Source: Nautilus pompilius (Eukaryota; Mollusca; Cephalopoda; Nautilida; Nautilidae). Taken from it: DNA of 64,000 nucleotides. The notes beneath the pieces were generated by a model. It had not been told where the DNA came from, did not search any database, and saw only the letters and a program-made list of their open reading frames with translations. Both the position numbers and the translations under genes were made by a program. Every line of letters begins with the position of its first letter. Position 1 is the first letter of the stretch. The DNA is taken from contig JACATO010000680.1 of the NCBI GenBank assembly GCA_018389105.1, forward strand, positions 936,001-1,000,000, read 5' to 3'. Positions 21,944 to 35,479 of the stretch are shown here, one piece after another.

Positions 21944-24900
21944 TTGAGAAATACATTTATTATGACTGAACTGACCAAAGGAAGAAACCCATGGTGACTA
22001 CCTTCAATTTGGATATACAATTTATCATTTAGAAAACCCAGTTAAAAAGACCAATGGTAGCCAAAGTGCCATTACTAATTCTGAAATATCTTGAACAGTT
22101 ATATTAGCATGATAAATATTTTACAAAAATCATTAGTATAAGAAATAAATAAATTTAGTGAATAATAGCATAACATCACATCACCTGATAATTTAAGAAT
22201 AAAATAAGATATAGTTCCAGATATTTTATTTTGTCTGTGTTATATTTAATTACATTAATTAAATGTTTTTTAATGCTTCTATTGTTTTTAGTTTAAATAT
22301 GTAGAATTTATGGAACAAATTTTTTCTGCAAGCTTTTATCGAAAATAGCTTTTTAAAAAAAGCATTAAGTGAGTAATGGATCAACTGACTATTGTGAAAT
22401 TTTGATAGGTTACTAAAAAATTTTTCTTGAATGTATGTGGAAGAACTAAATAATTATAGATGAGACTATCAACTAAAATTATTATCAGCACTTCTATTTT
22501 TTTACTTTGTTAGTATGCATACTTTGCACTAGAAAAATAGTTTACTTACTACCTGTTAGTCAGATGAAATCTATCTTAGCACTACAATTACAGTACAGCG
22601 TTAATTTTTATTTTTACTGGCCACAAAATTGAAATTCATGTAGATAGCGATAAATATGAAAGAATTCCTTTTTTAAAAAATGTATACAACAAGTTTGATT
22701 TTTAGAGTGGTGTTATGAAAATTCTTTCTTGTTACAAACTTGATGCTTCCATAGTTAGTGCTGGAAATCAGCCAAATAGTTTTTTCTTCGGAAAGTGGTT
22801 TATGTTTCTTGTGGGATATTTCTTAACAAACAGGTCCAAACTGGATTGACAAGGAGAACCTAAGCCATGAAGTAGGAAATTGGTAGCTGCAGACAGAAAT
22901 TTAGAAATTTAACACATGTGCTCCACACAAACATGTATCCATAGTATATATATTTTAAAAAAAAAACTAAGAAAAAATGTGGGGGGAGCCTTTAGTCTGT
23001 CATTCATCAATCTTAATAATGGTTTCCACAACCAGATAGGCTGCCACATTTTCATCCATCACATGGCTGCCTTTTACCATTAATCTAACTACAGGGAAAG
23101 AAAAATACCCAGTTACTCATTCATTACCTTTGTGAAAATTTTTGTTGGAAGTTACTTTAATAAGTTGTTTAGTCTTTAATCTTTTTTCATTCACTTTTAT
23201 TTCAGTATAAGTTCTAAAGATTAAAAAAATTTTTGTTTAAAACCATTAAAAAATACACTATGAATGTCATAGGAAAATTATAATCTAGTGTTTGACCCAT
23301 TTGTACAATGTTTGAAAACTTTATATAAATTATATTTCCTTTCAAATTTCCATGTGGTAACATTAGAATGTATACAAATTGCCTTTATCAACTTTCTTGG
23401 ATATTCTTGTAATTGCATTTAATGTAAGTATTAGAACTCTTTTAAAACATTTTTTCTAAAAGATTTATATATTTTTAAAGCATTTTCATAGTTGTATAAA
23501 AGAGCTGATTGGTTTTATTTGCGTAAAATCTGTCATCTTATAAGTGAATAGAATCAGATCAGACTGACTAGAAGTGTTTTTAGAGAAAAAGGGTTAAAAT
23601 AATCTAGCTCCTCTTCCCTTCCTCCAAATAATTATGGCATTTTTCTTTGGTTCCATGGATGGATGCTGTTGTATAGAATTTTTTTTTTCCAAGGCATTCT
23701 TGGTTACTGTTAATGACACTTTAGCTGACATTCTATATGATCTCCATTATTAGTCATTATAGCTTTAAGGGAAAGTGTTTTCTTATCCATAAAACTTACA
23801 AACCAGTAAATAATTACAAAAGCACATTTTCTGTAATAAATTAGTATTTATAGTCTTTCTAAAAGGACTTTTTTCTTTAAAAATATAACAGTTGTTTACA
23901 TTTCATCTGATTCTGATGTTTACATGTATGTCTAACTTGTAACTGTCACATTAGTTGATACATTAATATGTAATGAACAAGAAAGCTACATTTGTTTATA
24001 GGTTTTGTATACTTGATCAGCTGATAAATCTGTTAGAGCTTTTGTTTCTCTGTATTGCTTATGTAACCACTTGATATTGAACAGATTTTCTTGACTTTTA
24101 TTTAAAAGACATTTTTCTCATGAGACTTGCTATATTTTTTCTGATTACTTTGTACATGCCTTCCAAAATGTAATTATTAGATAGAATTTAAAAGGAAAAT
24201 GGCAATAGCTTATTTATTTATTTTTTTTTTGCATATTTTGAATCCTATGATTATACTCAGCAAAATTGTATAATTTCCTTGAGAATTTAGGGATTTATTT
24301 AGATGTAAAGTAATGCTTATACTCTTGCTATCCTGGTTTATATGCTTAGTTTTCTTTATAAAATCCAACTGACATTTGTGTAACTTTCTTTATTGTGTTT
24401 TCATCCATAATTCTGCCATATCTACCTTTCTCATTTTGTCCCACTTTATTGATTTCCTGTAAGCAGCAAGTTAATGTGCACAGTGTGCTCACTCTGGTTC
24501 CATTGATGTGGTTTCTCAAATTTTCTGTATTAGCTGGTTCAGCTCTGGTTTCTTTTGCACATTCTGCTTTTCTTCCACTTCTAATGAGAAGAGTTCCAGT
24601 AGGGCTTTCTTGGACAAGCTACTTTGTCTGTAATGAATCATTGACATCCTGTGACCAGTTTATCTGACCGAAGATTCTCTAAGGGCCAAAGTTGTGGTAT
24701 ATAGTCTCTGTAACAGCAAACAGATGTATGTATGCACTGAGCGGAAGCATTAGCAGCCTTTGTATTTAGTTGGAGAAATGAACATTAAGAAAAAAAAAAG
24801 TTGAATTTTAGTTAACGCAGCCATACTGTGAAATTTAACATGTCAAAAGTTTATTCTTTCTACTTTGCTTTTCTTTTTTTGGTCATGGTTTTAAGACAGT

Positions 24901-27289
24901 GAGATATTGGTATTTCTTTTAAGTCCATTTAAATACAACAACAACAATCTATATGGCAAAATTACACTACAAAGTTAAATTTATACAAATCTAGTATAGA
25001 TGTAAACAGATGTGAATTATACAGTTAAAAATAACAGAGAGAATTGTTTCTTTGTATATTGAAGCAGTTAAAATGCTAAAAAAAAAATTGCAGAAATAAA
25101 AATACTGTTGAAAACATTTTTTATCATAACTTTCTGTGATTTGAAAAAGCAGAAGGGGACATTTCTATCAAGGAATAATTCCAACCATTAAATTTCCAAC
25201 TCATTTGCTAAATTATGAAAAAGTTTGATTTTTAAAGTCAGTATCATAGTGACCAAAATAGTCTTTTTTGGATGAAGAAGTAAAATGTTTTTATTATTAT
25301 TGTTGTTATACAAGTTTAATCTTCTATACAGGAATAAAACTAGGCTATGGAAAAGAAATATTTTTAATGGCATTTTATTTCAGTGTAAAAAATTATACTG
25401 GTAATATGTAACATGATGAAAGTCTTAAGATCTTATTCTTAATAAAATATCAGAGATAAACAAGTAAACACATGACTACTGTCATGGTGATAAATGACGT
25501 TATTGTAGGCCCAGACACTGAGCATTTAGTGGGTGTTTGAAACTATGGATTTGTAGCATAATTGGCTTTATCATGCTGCCCAGAAAAACCATATGCTCAT
25601 ATTTTCTATTAAAATTTATGCACTTTTATAGCATGTTTAAAAAAAAAAAAACAAAAACAGATTTATTTAATATGTGCACCTATGGGCTGATAATGGTAAA
25701 ATGTTTTGGGAGATGACTGTCTTCAACACAACTAAAACAGCTTCTTTTGTGAGTGAGGAGAGCATAGATTTCTAATGTATTTGTGTCAGATGTTTTTAGC
25801 ATTTTATTTTAGCTAATTGCTTTTCTGAGAGAGAGCTGTTTTATATATAAACCCGAGAAGCTTGATGAAAATTAAATTTTTCATATGATCAAGAGGTTTC
25901 GGGTAACAGCATCTGTGATTCATACAGCACAGTTGGTTTCCTTGGTGAATGTTGAATATACCTTTCCAGGTGATCACCAAACTATTCACTTTGGGCAACC
26001 ATCCAAGCATCATCAATCTTATTGGCAGAAAGTTCTTGTTACAGATTAGTAGTAAATCAAACAAAGGCATATATTATACTGAACGGTAAATGGAATGAAT
26101 GGATTTAATTATGATTATACACTTGTCTCTTTATGGGATGCTAATTTTTAATTTAAAAAAAAAAGAGAGTGGATTGGTGCTTGGTTTTTAAAAAAAATGT
26201 CACCCCTGAAATTTTTTGTCTGTTGTCTGATTCTCCATTTTTCAACTTGGTTTATCAGTTAGAATTTGCCTTTTCATCTTTCTCTGGACACAGACTCTCA
26301 ATATTGATATTTAGGAATATAATGAAACATTAATTTAGCTTTATTAAAGTATGTTGACTACAACAATGTAATTTATTTATAACAAATGAATAACTCTAGT
26401 TGACAAATTAAGTTTTGTGTTTTTAATTTAAAGCATCTCTCTGATTTTTTTTATACTTGACCACTGGTTTGCCAGAAAAGAGACATTAAACATAAATGTG
26501 TTTCTCAAATAGTAGGAGATAGTGATTATGTTTGTTCCAAAATTTAAAAAGTGAAATAACTGAAAATTACAACACTGGACTCTAGACTGTGAGTGATTTG
26601 CTCTCATGAGTGAAATTTTTTAACATTTATTATTTATTTATTTTCTTTGTGCACCAGCATATTGAGAGTGAAAAATTTATGTACATTTGCAAAACAATCT
26701 TTCGAGCCTAACTGTAAATTCATTGCTTGGATTTTGAGGCAGTGGACTGTGCTATCACCAAAGCAGTTAAGTAGACCAATTTAATGAAAACCAAACAAAA
26801 CAGTAACCTTTAGGGGCATAAAAAATAAATCCTTGTAGACTGTGTACATGAATCAAGTGGGAAGTTAAACTATCTAATTTGGTCAACAGGTGTTTGTTGA
26901 TTAGTAATATCAAAATAAAAGTAGAATAGCAGACAGTGAGCAAGACTTAATTTGAAGCCAGTCTATTTTAAAAATTAGGCTAGGAAATTAATTAAATTTT
27001 TAAAAATTTTCTTTTTTGCAGGGGACAATGATATTAATTTATTTTAGTGAGCAGAAAAAAGTTATTAAATTTATTAGGGCATCTAATTTACTACTGTGCT
27101 TGCCTTATATTGATGTCTTCCCATATTATTCATTAAGTAATCTCATAATATGTACGGTTCCTGTGTTCTATTGCAAATATGTTCATTCTTTTTTTAAAAA
27201 AAGAATAGTATGCCAGCAAGCAAGTGTCTACCTGCCACTTTCTTTCTTTGGTATGTTGTACTTTTACATTTTACTATTTTTTAAAATTT
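21944..27289. other. AT-rich intronic DNA, two slightly more GC-rich islands
   Basis: No gene is recognised. Stretches at about 24395-24680 and 25850-26070 are less AT-rich and hold open frames (90 codons plus; 85 codons minus) without any motif I can identify. They may be decayed repeats. A-runs occur at about 25079 and 25640. Confidence 0.4.
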
Positions 27290-29010
27290 TATATTGACTG
27301 AATGATGAAAAATTTTGTTTTTGTTAGCTTAGTCACATAACATAGCCATTTCAATTCTAATTCTTTGTTGTCAGCTATGATTATCTCAGTAGCATTACTG
27401 GTGAGTTCAAAGTCAGATTCACAGACTTGTCCACAAACTGGATAGATTGCAGTCCTGATTGGGTCTAGGTGTTCCTTATGTGTTTGTCTTTTTGTTCCCA
27501 ATAAAAAAAAATTGCTGCTCCTTAAATTGCCTTATCCCTGAAGAGCAGTCCTCCAGTCAGCTTTACCCTGAGCAAAATTTCCACTTTTCACTGGAGTTAC
27601 TGCATAGTTTCAGGGAGGATTTCAGTCTATTTTTGAAGTGCTTAAACTATACATCAATGCAAGTTTTCCTGCACCCACTCCGATTATATAATTTTTGACA
27701 ACTGGTTTTCTGTCATCCTGATCAGATGGCCAGACCATCATAGTTTGGTCTTAATGATGAGTGTCTCAATTCTAAGAAGCCTGGACCATTTCAGAATCAG
27801 CTTGACAATAGATCTTATAAAGTTTCTCAGTATATTTCTGAGGCTTCTCATATGAAATTGGTCAAGGCCTCTAATGTGACTCTGTAGACTGTATATGTTT
27901 GTTTCACAGCCAAAGAGAAAAACAGGACAAATGCTCGATACACTGCAAACTTTGGTGATAGTTTCAAACTATGCTCATTTTACGCATGTTGCTTGATCAA
28001 GTGAAGCACTAGCCTTGCAATGTGATTGGAGATTATTTATTATCAAAGGGAACAAGTCATGCAGAGACTGCTGCCAAGGAAGACAAAGCTACTGACAACA
28101 TAAGCATCACTACATCTTGAATGATGTTGGTTTCTCTGTTTTGTGCTAGTGAGAGCAGTTTGGTACATGACCTATGATTTTTTTTTTTTTTTTTAGGCTG
28201 ATGGTGAGCCCAAATTTTCTGGAGGCTAACTAACAGTTGGCCAGGTGTTGCAGGGTCAGCTTGTGTGTGAGCAACCAGAGTGCAGTCATTAGCAAACAGA
28301 ACTTTACAGACAAGGGTGTGGCAGATCTTTGTTCTTGCTTGGAACCTCTTTAAGTTGAAGAGATGCTTGTTGATTTTATAATTGATGTTTATGCATACTT
28401 TCAAATCTCTGAAGGCAATAAGAAACATACTAACAAATAACTGATGAAAAGAGTTGGAGCCATAATACATCCTTGTTTGATCCTTTTTGTGACTTGGATA
28501 TATATTTTTTTACTGCTTTGTTCAATGACTTGAGTCATCATCCAATTGTGTAATGATTTGATTATGCTGATGAATTTGCTTGGGCAACCCATACTTGTAG
28601 GGATGTTCCACAGGCCTTTCCTGCTTACAGTATTAAATACTTTGGTGAGGTCAATGAAAAACAAGTGGTGGTCTGTGCTACTCCTGACATTTCTCTTGTA
28701 GTTGGCAAGCAAGAGAAGATCATGTTTGCTATACCATAGCACTCCTGAATTCACACTGGCTCTCTGGAAAAATGTCCTAAGGTCTTGAATATTATGCGAT
28801 TTAGCACAATGTGGACAGGTAACTTTCCAGCTATTGAAAGGAGGGAGATGCCACAGTAGTTACTGCACAAGGTTCTATAGCCTCTGTGCTTATACAAGTG
28901 GATGATGATCAGATCTTTCAGGTCTTTTGAGAATTCCTTCGTCTAAAATAGCTGGAAGAGTGAGGCAAGATGTTCTGTTAGCTGTCCTCTACTATGAAAA
29001 ATTTGGCAAG
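27290..29010 (-). pseudogene. Non-LTR retrotransposon (LINE) reverse-transcriptase relic
   Basis: The minus strand gives the order of a LINE ORF2. An 'NxxGISLLSIAGKV'-like segment lies near 28820-28880. RT motif A is FFIDLTKVFNTVSRKGLW (about 28605-28660) and motif B is KQGCIMAPTLF (about 28460-28490). A FADD box is present but reads LFANDCTLVAHT (about 28270-28310). Further on are a W-x-GH-x-IRM motif (about 27720-27745) and a C-terminal CGQVCES zinc-finger remnant (about 27415-27445). Frames shift repeatedly, and one Asp of the FADD active site is now Asn. The clade (RTE, Jockey or CR1-like) is not resolved. Similar polymerases with a C-terminal CxxC finger are common in animals. The endonuclease half is absent, as is usual for 5'-truncated copies. 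Confidence 0.8.
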
Positions 29011-29249
29011 AATTCCATTGGGGTAATTAAGCTTCAGTATAACACATTAGTTTTTATTTACTTATACCACATGGGGTACATTTGCTCCTTAGTCAAGAAA
29101 CACTAGCATTTGTTTTGAACTGGCTGTATATTTAGTCAAATGACAACAAAGAGGCTCTTAATACCTAAAAAAAACAGTTTCATTTACAGGCCATATTACA
29201 GCTGACACACTACCTTTCTTGAACATAGAAAAAAACAAACAAACAGTTT

Positions 29250-30180
29250 CTGACTATTCAGACTGGAATAAAACTTTACCATTATAGGCATTTTGTGTGT
29301 TAGTCTTGCACTTTTCCAGCTCATTGAATCTAGTGCAGATAAAAATGCTATGATTGTTGCAAGTGAAATGAACACACAGATCATGTACTCTTTTACATTC
29401 TTTGTCTTCAGATTGTGGGCAAAAAGAACTTGGGCTCTGCCTAACATATGTATCACACGCATAGGACATGCAATTTAAAAACCTAATACCCTTCTGAAGA
29501 CCTTTTGGATTTTGTAGTTTACAAATCTAGTGGTAAGCCCCCAGGGTTTTCCCCAAATCAATCAATCAAAAATTTCCTCCAACAGCTTTGCCTTACATTT
29601 TTCTAGTTAGGAAATTGTTTCATCCAAGAAACAAATGTAGCTATACAAGCTGTATCCAGCATGTTCATAAAGAGTGCCAGTAGCCACCTGTTGCTTGCTT
29701 ACAGGTGCATAATCTAACCATATTTTGTGATTATAATGCTAAATTATGTTTGGCTTGCTTTCTTGATCAGCATTGATCTTGCATGGAGCTGAGAAGTATT
29801 ACAGCTTTGCCTTTTATGGGAATGAAGCTAACCATGGCAAGTTGTCCATCAAAATCAAAGATGGACAAGTTCTCTTACCTGTTCCTTGCAGGTAACATTT
29901 GTCTGCATTTTTTTTTTTTAAAGTATGCCAGCCTCAGCCAGCCAGTGTGAAGTTCTTAGTCAAAAGGTATGTTTTAAGCGTAACATCAGTGAAACAGTTA
30001 TCACAAATTATATTTCACTATTTTCTTTCACAGTGACTATATTTTTTCCCTCTAACTCTTGGATAATGGCTCTACACAATATACTTGTATCTTTACTTTC
30101 AATTTTGGTACAAGAAATTGTAATAGAATTAGCAGTGTTAGTGGAGTCTGTGCTTGACCACAGTGTAAACATTGGCAACT
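29250..30180 (-). pseudogene. piggyBac-type transposase relic (minus strand)
   Basis: Reading the minus strand from right to left there is a CDNCFTDVTLKTYLLTKNFT block (about 29930-30005), equivalent to the second catalytic region (DNFFTS-x-x-LA). FDFDGQLAMVSFIPIKGKAV continuing ILLSSM (about 29765-29850) matches the VSYVPKKGK-V-LLS region. RWLLALFMNMLD (about 29660-29700) and a cysteine-rich tail follow. In the tail, CPQSEDKECK then LCVHFTCNNHSIFICTR (about 29330-29420) fits the C-terminal CRD finger of piggyBac proteins. Stops and frameshifts are frequent. It differs from the plus-strand relic at 14540. Its antisense creates a false plus-strand 'exon' at 29774-29891. Confidence 0.75.
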
Positions 30181-30182
30181 AA

Positions 30183-31830
30183 GGTTGCTCATTGGCTTAT
30201 ATCATTTTTGAACTTCTAGAATGTTCAACAAATTCCAGAAAGTTCTGGAAATAAGCTCTCTAACTTACTGCACTTTTTATGAAAAAAGATTTTGTCATAG
30301 ACCTAAAACAAGATGAGGCTGCAAAGGCAACTCAGATGGTATGAGCAAGTACAAACAGGAATCAACTGGCTCAAAATGCAAAATATGTAGTATTGACAGG
30401 ATATGTATTTGTTGTTACAAAGGGTTACATTAATGAGGACCGGAAGGTACTATGTTTCACAGTCCCTATGTTCAAACCTGTGCTGAGTAATACAGATTTA
30501 AAGGGTAATATGTAATACACAGAGGGTTAAGTGAGTTTGGTGTTTCTTTAAATGAACATTAAGAATTTTAGTGATGGAAGTCCTTCCTACAACTGAATAT
30601 CCATCATAACTAGTTTCTACCCTTGCAAAAAGAAAAGCCTGTATTTTCCAAGGATTGCAAAGAATGCTTTGAATCACTGACTGAGACTAGAGCAGATCAC
30701 TTAAGAAAAAAAAAATCTTGTTTGTCATTCTTATTATTTTTGGTATGTTGTTTTATTATAATTATTTTACACAATATAAGAAAATTAGTGTTGATGTAAA
30801 GATTCAATTTAATGCTGGTGGAAGTTTGTGGTGGGTGGGGGTGCGGTGTGTTTTTTTTGTTTTAGATTATTAGCATGTGAAGGCAGAGAAAATGCTACTC
30901 TAAAGCCCTGTAGCAACTTTCAATTGAAAACAGAGCTTAGGGGTCAGTGATCCATGTATGTTACAGATCATGTATGATTGGGGTCATGACCATCATCTGT
31001 GGCCTAAGTGTGTATGAAGATCTTAACACAGACAACAAAAATTAAAAGACTATTAAGCCTAATGGCAATGCCAGCTGCAGGCTTTGCATTTTATCACTAC
31101 AGGTTATATAATGTGTGGCCTATAGGATAGCCCACCCTTTGGTTTAAGAGAAGACTGTGCCATACAGGTAAAATTATTGATTGATGCAGAACCCTGGTAA
31201 GGGAGAGAGAGAGAGATGATTTTTTTTTTTTGTTGGGCAAATAATAGGGTGGTTGGGGCATCAGTTGAAATGTTGGACATGATCATGAAATTATCTTGTA
31301 CACTACTTTAGAGTATGTGTGAACATGCATGATCTTCCAGGCTACCACCAAGTATATTACAGGTTGATCATGAGATATATGGATGAATGTTACAAGATAT
31401 TTTATTTGAAAAAGTCTTTAAATTTGTTGTTCACAATATATGGCAAGGCTATACTAGGTTACATAAGCTAGTAATGTTGTCAGTAACATATGGCAATCTA
31501 GGCAATAATAGCCTTTTGCTCTGAATACCATCTTAGGAAATGATTTAACATTCCTTTTGCACCCCAGGTTCTTACAATGTCATTGGTTGATGTTGATGTT
31601 CACATTTCTCAAACATATTTCATGTGTGGTCAATTATACTGTTAATTCAAAACTAGCAACTAATTTTAATACAAATTTACATGATTAAATATGATTTCAC
31701 TGCCTTGAAAAATTGATAATTCAGAAAATTATATATCAACAGAATTCTATATGGACATTATTTTATAAGCTCAGTTAAGCGTTAAAAGTTTTTGAATATT
31801 TAGTTTTCATAAAAGAAGTGAATGGTAGAT
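30183..31830. other. Intronic DNA with possible decayed repeat fragments
   Basis: No gene is recognised. A tRNA-like stretch near 30437-30490 (with TGTTCAAACC) may be a SINE scrap. The 5' part of the piggyBac relic may extend some hundreds of bases into this stretch, but I cannot follow it. Confidence 0.35.
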
Positions 31831-31834
31831 TCTA

Positions 31835-32090
31835 GAGTACATATTAGCTTGCTGAGGCAGAGGGGCCTGAGTTTGATCTGCACTGGGAGGGGGGGAACAA
31901 CTTGGTTTGGAAAATTTTTATGGCATGGTTTATAATTGCATACTCTTGTTCTATTCTGCCAGCATGGGTTTTCTCTAGGCATTTTGCTTTTCTCCCACAG
32001 CTAACAAAAGTGTTTTAGTAGTGATTTTCCATTTCTTGCCGAAGTTGAAAATCCCAGACCCATGAGAGACAGGAATTGCAATGCTTGTTA
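31835..32090 (+). repeat. tRNA-headed SINE copy (family S1), clearest copy
   Basis: The head includes GAGTTTGATCTGC in the B-box position. The body has 'gccagcatgggttttctcta', then 'ttttctcccacagctaacaa', then 'gtgttttagtagtgattttc' and 'cttgccgaagttgaaaa'. The same ordered blocks are found at 54110-54310 (reverse), 20195-20425, 15640-15810 and 8235-8415. A 'tttcctcccaca' block is a feature of several animal SINE superfamilies. I do not assign a name. Confidence 0.65.
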
Positions 32091-35000
32091 GTGATACTTG
32101 GCACTTTGCTGTTACTAAATATGTCTACAGTTGTAGACAATAATGTTTGAAGAAGTTAACAGAATTGCATATTTAATAAGAATGGTTGTCATACTAATCC
32201 TTTATTCTTCAGTTGACCAGAAAGAAAATTACTTTTATAATTTAAATGCTTAATTTATTACTTTTTTTGTTAGTTATTGTATTTGTCAGTACAAAACTAT
32301 TTTAAGAACAAAAATGGTTGTCCAGCTTAGAGCAGTGATTTAAACTAAGAAGACAAATGTGGTAGATCCTCAAAAGATATTTGCAACCATTCAGTTAATT
32401 GATTAAGCCATTAAGTGACCATAATAAGCCCAAGTTATGCTTTTTCAACATGAGCTAAATATACAACCTTTTGCAAATTCTAATTCTTGAAAAGTTTTAA
32501 AGTATTGAAGAGAAAAAATACTAGAATACTGCACCACTCTACAGACACTGTACTACCTAAAAGCATGAAAACTATTGTTATTGATTGACAAGGTTTAAGG
32601 TATGAATTTATAGTTAATCAATATGAACAATTGTCATCAGCAAGAAATAGAAGATGCTTTACAAATTTTCTTGATAATTTTTCTAAAGTTTTTTAATACA
32701 CTGACTCTTAATATGTAACATTTCTCAATCCTTTTCTCACTATGATTCCATTGGAACAATGACAAATTCTTGTTACCCCCAACTTTCAGCATCAGTGCAA
32801 GCTGTAGGCATGCTCTTTGTTAGGGGAATCCAGTGGAGCATCTTAGAATATTTTGACAAAAAAAGAAGAATGGAATAATGCATTTCTGAATTTTAGAGCA
32901 CATAACAACAGCATCTTGAGGTGTTTATGTGATGCTGTACAGGTTACAGACAATAATGATATAGTTTATTTTCCATGATATAAAGTATATATATATATAC
33001 ATTGAAACAGTTAAAGGACCAAATGTAACATGAAAATAATCATGATACTGGCCAGCTCCTTGAATTCATTACTTGTAACCCTTAGTTTGGGTATCTTTGG
33101 TTTAGTATGTTTGATGCTGATAACTGGTATGGAAATTTATATATGAAATATTGTGCACATCAAAATATCTGGGGGAAATTTAGAGAGATATTTGGTATCA
33201 CTTTTGCTTGTACAATTTTTAATGGTGAAGTAGTACCACAAATTCTTCAATTTTGAGCTTGATGATGCTCTCAAGTAGAATTGTCTGTGCTTTGATTAAA
33301 AAGTATACTTAATTCTTAACTATATAACATAGTTAAGAATTTTAAAATATTTTTTGTGATACAATTCAAATATCCTAAAATCTTTGTTCTGTGGCCAGTA
33401 TATTTTTAAAAGTAAAATAGCTGGCATACTGTATTAATTTGCCTTAATGTAAAAAAAAAAAAAAAACAACAAAATGATGACAGACACACACTGTAGCTGT
33501 TTTTTTTTATGACTAAATTTTAAAAATGATAAAGTGAAAAACATCAATAGACTAATGCAGTATTTCTCATTAATGAGAGCACTGATAATTATATCCTATG
33601 CTATTAAATGGCCTAATTATTTGGTTTTTCTATTTTTTTAAAGGTGAAACTACTGTGTTTAATGTCAATGAATTAAAAAATACGAAAGTAAAGATGGCAT
33701 AAAATTTTAAAGAAAAACAACTTAAAAATGTAATGGGGAAATACTTGTTTATTTCTGACTTTTTTTTTTTTTTCCATACAGATTTGGACAGAAGTAATAC
33801 ATGTCAAAAATTTTAAAATGTACCACACAAGCCAGTCAAATCAGAGGAATTAATAAGCAAAAGAATTATAGGTAACACAAACAAATTTGTTAAAACTATC
33901 TAATAAATACTTAAAATTTAGTCACCTACAAGCTAATAATATTGGCATTTTAAATGCTTTCAACAGATGTTTTGTATTAGCTTGTTTAGGTTTCTGCATA
34001 CTAATAAAACTTTTCAAGCCTCATTGGATATACATTTTCTTAACGGGTCTGCACACTGTTAGGTCTGTCCATAAGTTATCGACTAGTGTCTACAAGGTTT
34101 TACTATTGTTTGTTGAGAAATTGATCAGACAGAGATTTCTTAACGGAGAATTTGTCAGGCAGTCTTTTTCTACGCAGTGGTAGCTACTATAAATCAACAT
34201 TAGCCGGCAGGTTCTAATCTTTCCCTTTTCTCTCTCTGAGTTGGCTAATTGTCTTTATCTCTAACTTTTCTCAAAGGCAGTGTATTCACTGGTTTTATTT
34301 TATTTTTTTTTTTTTTGTTGTCTCAATAGTTAGAGTTCTTTAGCAATATCATTTGTGACCTCAACTTTTTTTTTTTTTTTTTAACCATAGGATATCTTTG
34401 TGACTTAATTGAATATAGCATTTCTAGTTTGGTAACTGACGCTGGAGGTGAATGTGATGTAATCACTAACTTTACAGTTAAGTATGGAAAAAAAAATCTC
34501 AATGTGAAAGAAAATCAGTTTTTTTTTTCTGAAAGCTTTTTATCACCTTTTAAATATTCAGACATTGAAAGATAAGTTGCAAATTATTATAGTTTTTTGT
34601 TTTTTTTAAAATTTACATGTACAAATTTCTTATAAAAAATATAGATATATAATTTCTTTGTCAGAATACTGGCAATGTCATTAAGTATTCCTTAAAATGC
34701 AAAGTTATCCCTAATGAAAAAAAAAGGGGGGGGATCATCATCTATTTGTGGTATTTTACTTCTCATTCAATCTTACATCTTTGTCTCCTATAAACATGAA
34801 AAATTTTGGAATATTTCAAAAAAATAAAAGCAATAACAAAAATAGTTAACTAATAGTACCTTATTTCCAGACACAGAATCAATAGTTTGCTGGAAAAGAT
34901 AGAAAAGAAGGAAAAAAAAAACTGAATTTTTATAATAATTCCATTTTGCTTTTAGAAATTACAAGGAATAATTACTAATATTATTTTATATTTTTAAAAA

Positions 35001-35479
35001 AATTTCTACATATTCTACTGTTGCTTATGTTTCACTGATCAATTCAAATTTAAAATAAAACCACTCTTCTACACTTATTTGATTAGTGGGACCAGCAGGT
35101 GTGTGAGTTAATAATTGCAACTAAATATCTAATAATATCTTTCCTATTTGGTAACCAAGATCACTAAACATTTCGCTTTTTCTTATTTTTAAACAGCCTA
35201 ACTATTATTCTAAATAGTTTTTTTTTTTTTTGTGCAGCCTAGTTAAAAATAATGAAATTGTTTCATAATCTCACCACTTCCCCCATTATTTAATTGAACT
35301 CTACACTTACATTACCAATGCCTAGGTCCAGACTTTATGCTGAATCAATCCAGTACTATGTGAAACTTTCTCTGGTTAACACTTAATGCATAATTATGTA
35401 TATTATGTAATATAATGCTATATTTGGATAGTGTTATCAGTGAAAGTTGTGGTCATCACAAAAATTCTACAATTATGTA
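32091..35479. other. AT-rich intronic DNA with homopolymers and a TA microsatellite
   Basis: No gene is recognised. A TA run lies at about 32985-32999, an A-run at about 33451-33466, and T-runs at about 33761-33773, 34302-34316 and 34366-34382. The 98-codon frame at 33887-34183 has no motif, and its length is within chance expectation. Confidence 0.45.

Noticed and set aside
24395..24667. 90-codon plus-strand frame
   Set aside because: No motif or splice support. Kept only as a composition anomaly in the findings.
29774..29891. Plus-strand 39-codon 'exon' between a CAG acceptor and a CAG|GTAACA donor (LHGAEKYYSFAFYGNE...)
   Set aside because: The opposite strand reads as a piggyBac transposase (VSFIPIKGK...LLSSM), and the plus-strand frame does not fit the phase of exon 1. 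It is an antisense shadow.
33887..34183. 98-codon plus-strand frame
   Set aside because: No recognisable motif. In DNA this AT-rich, several frames of this length are expected by chance.
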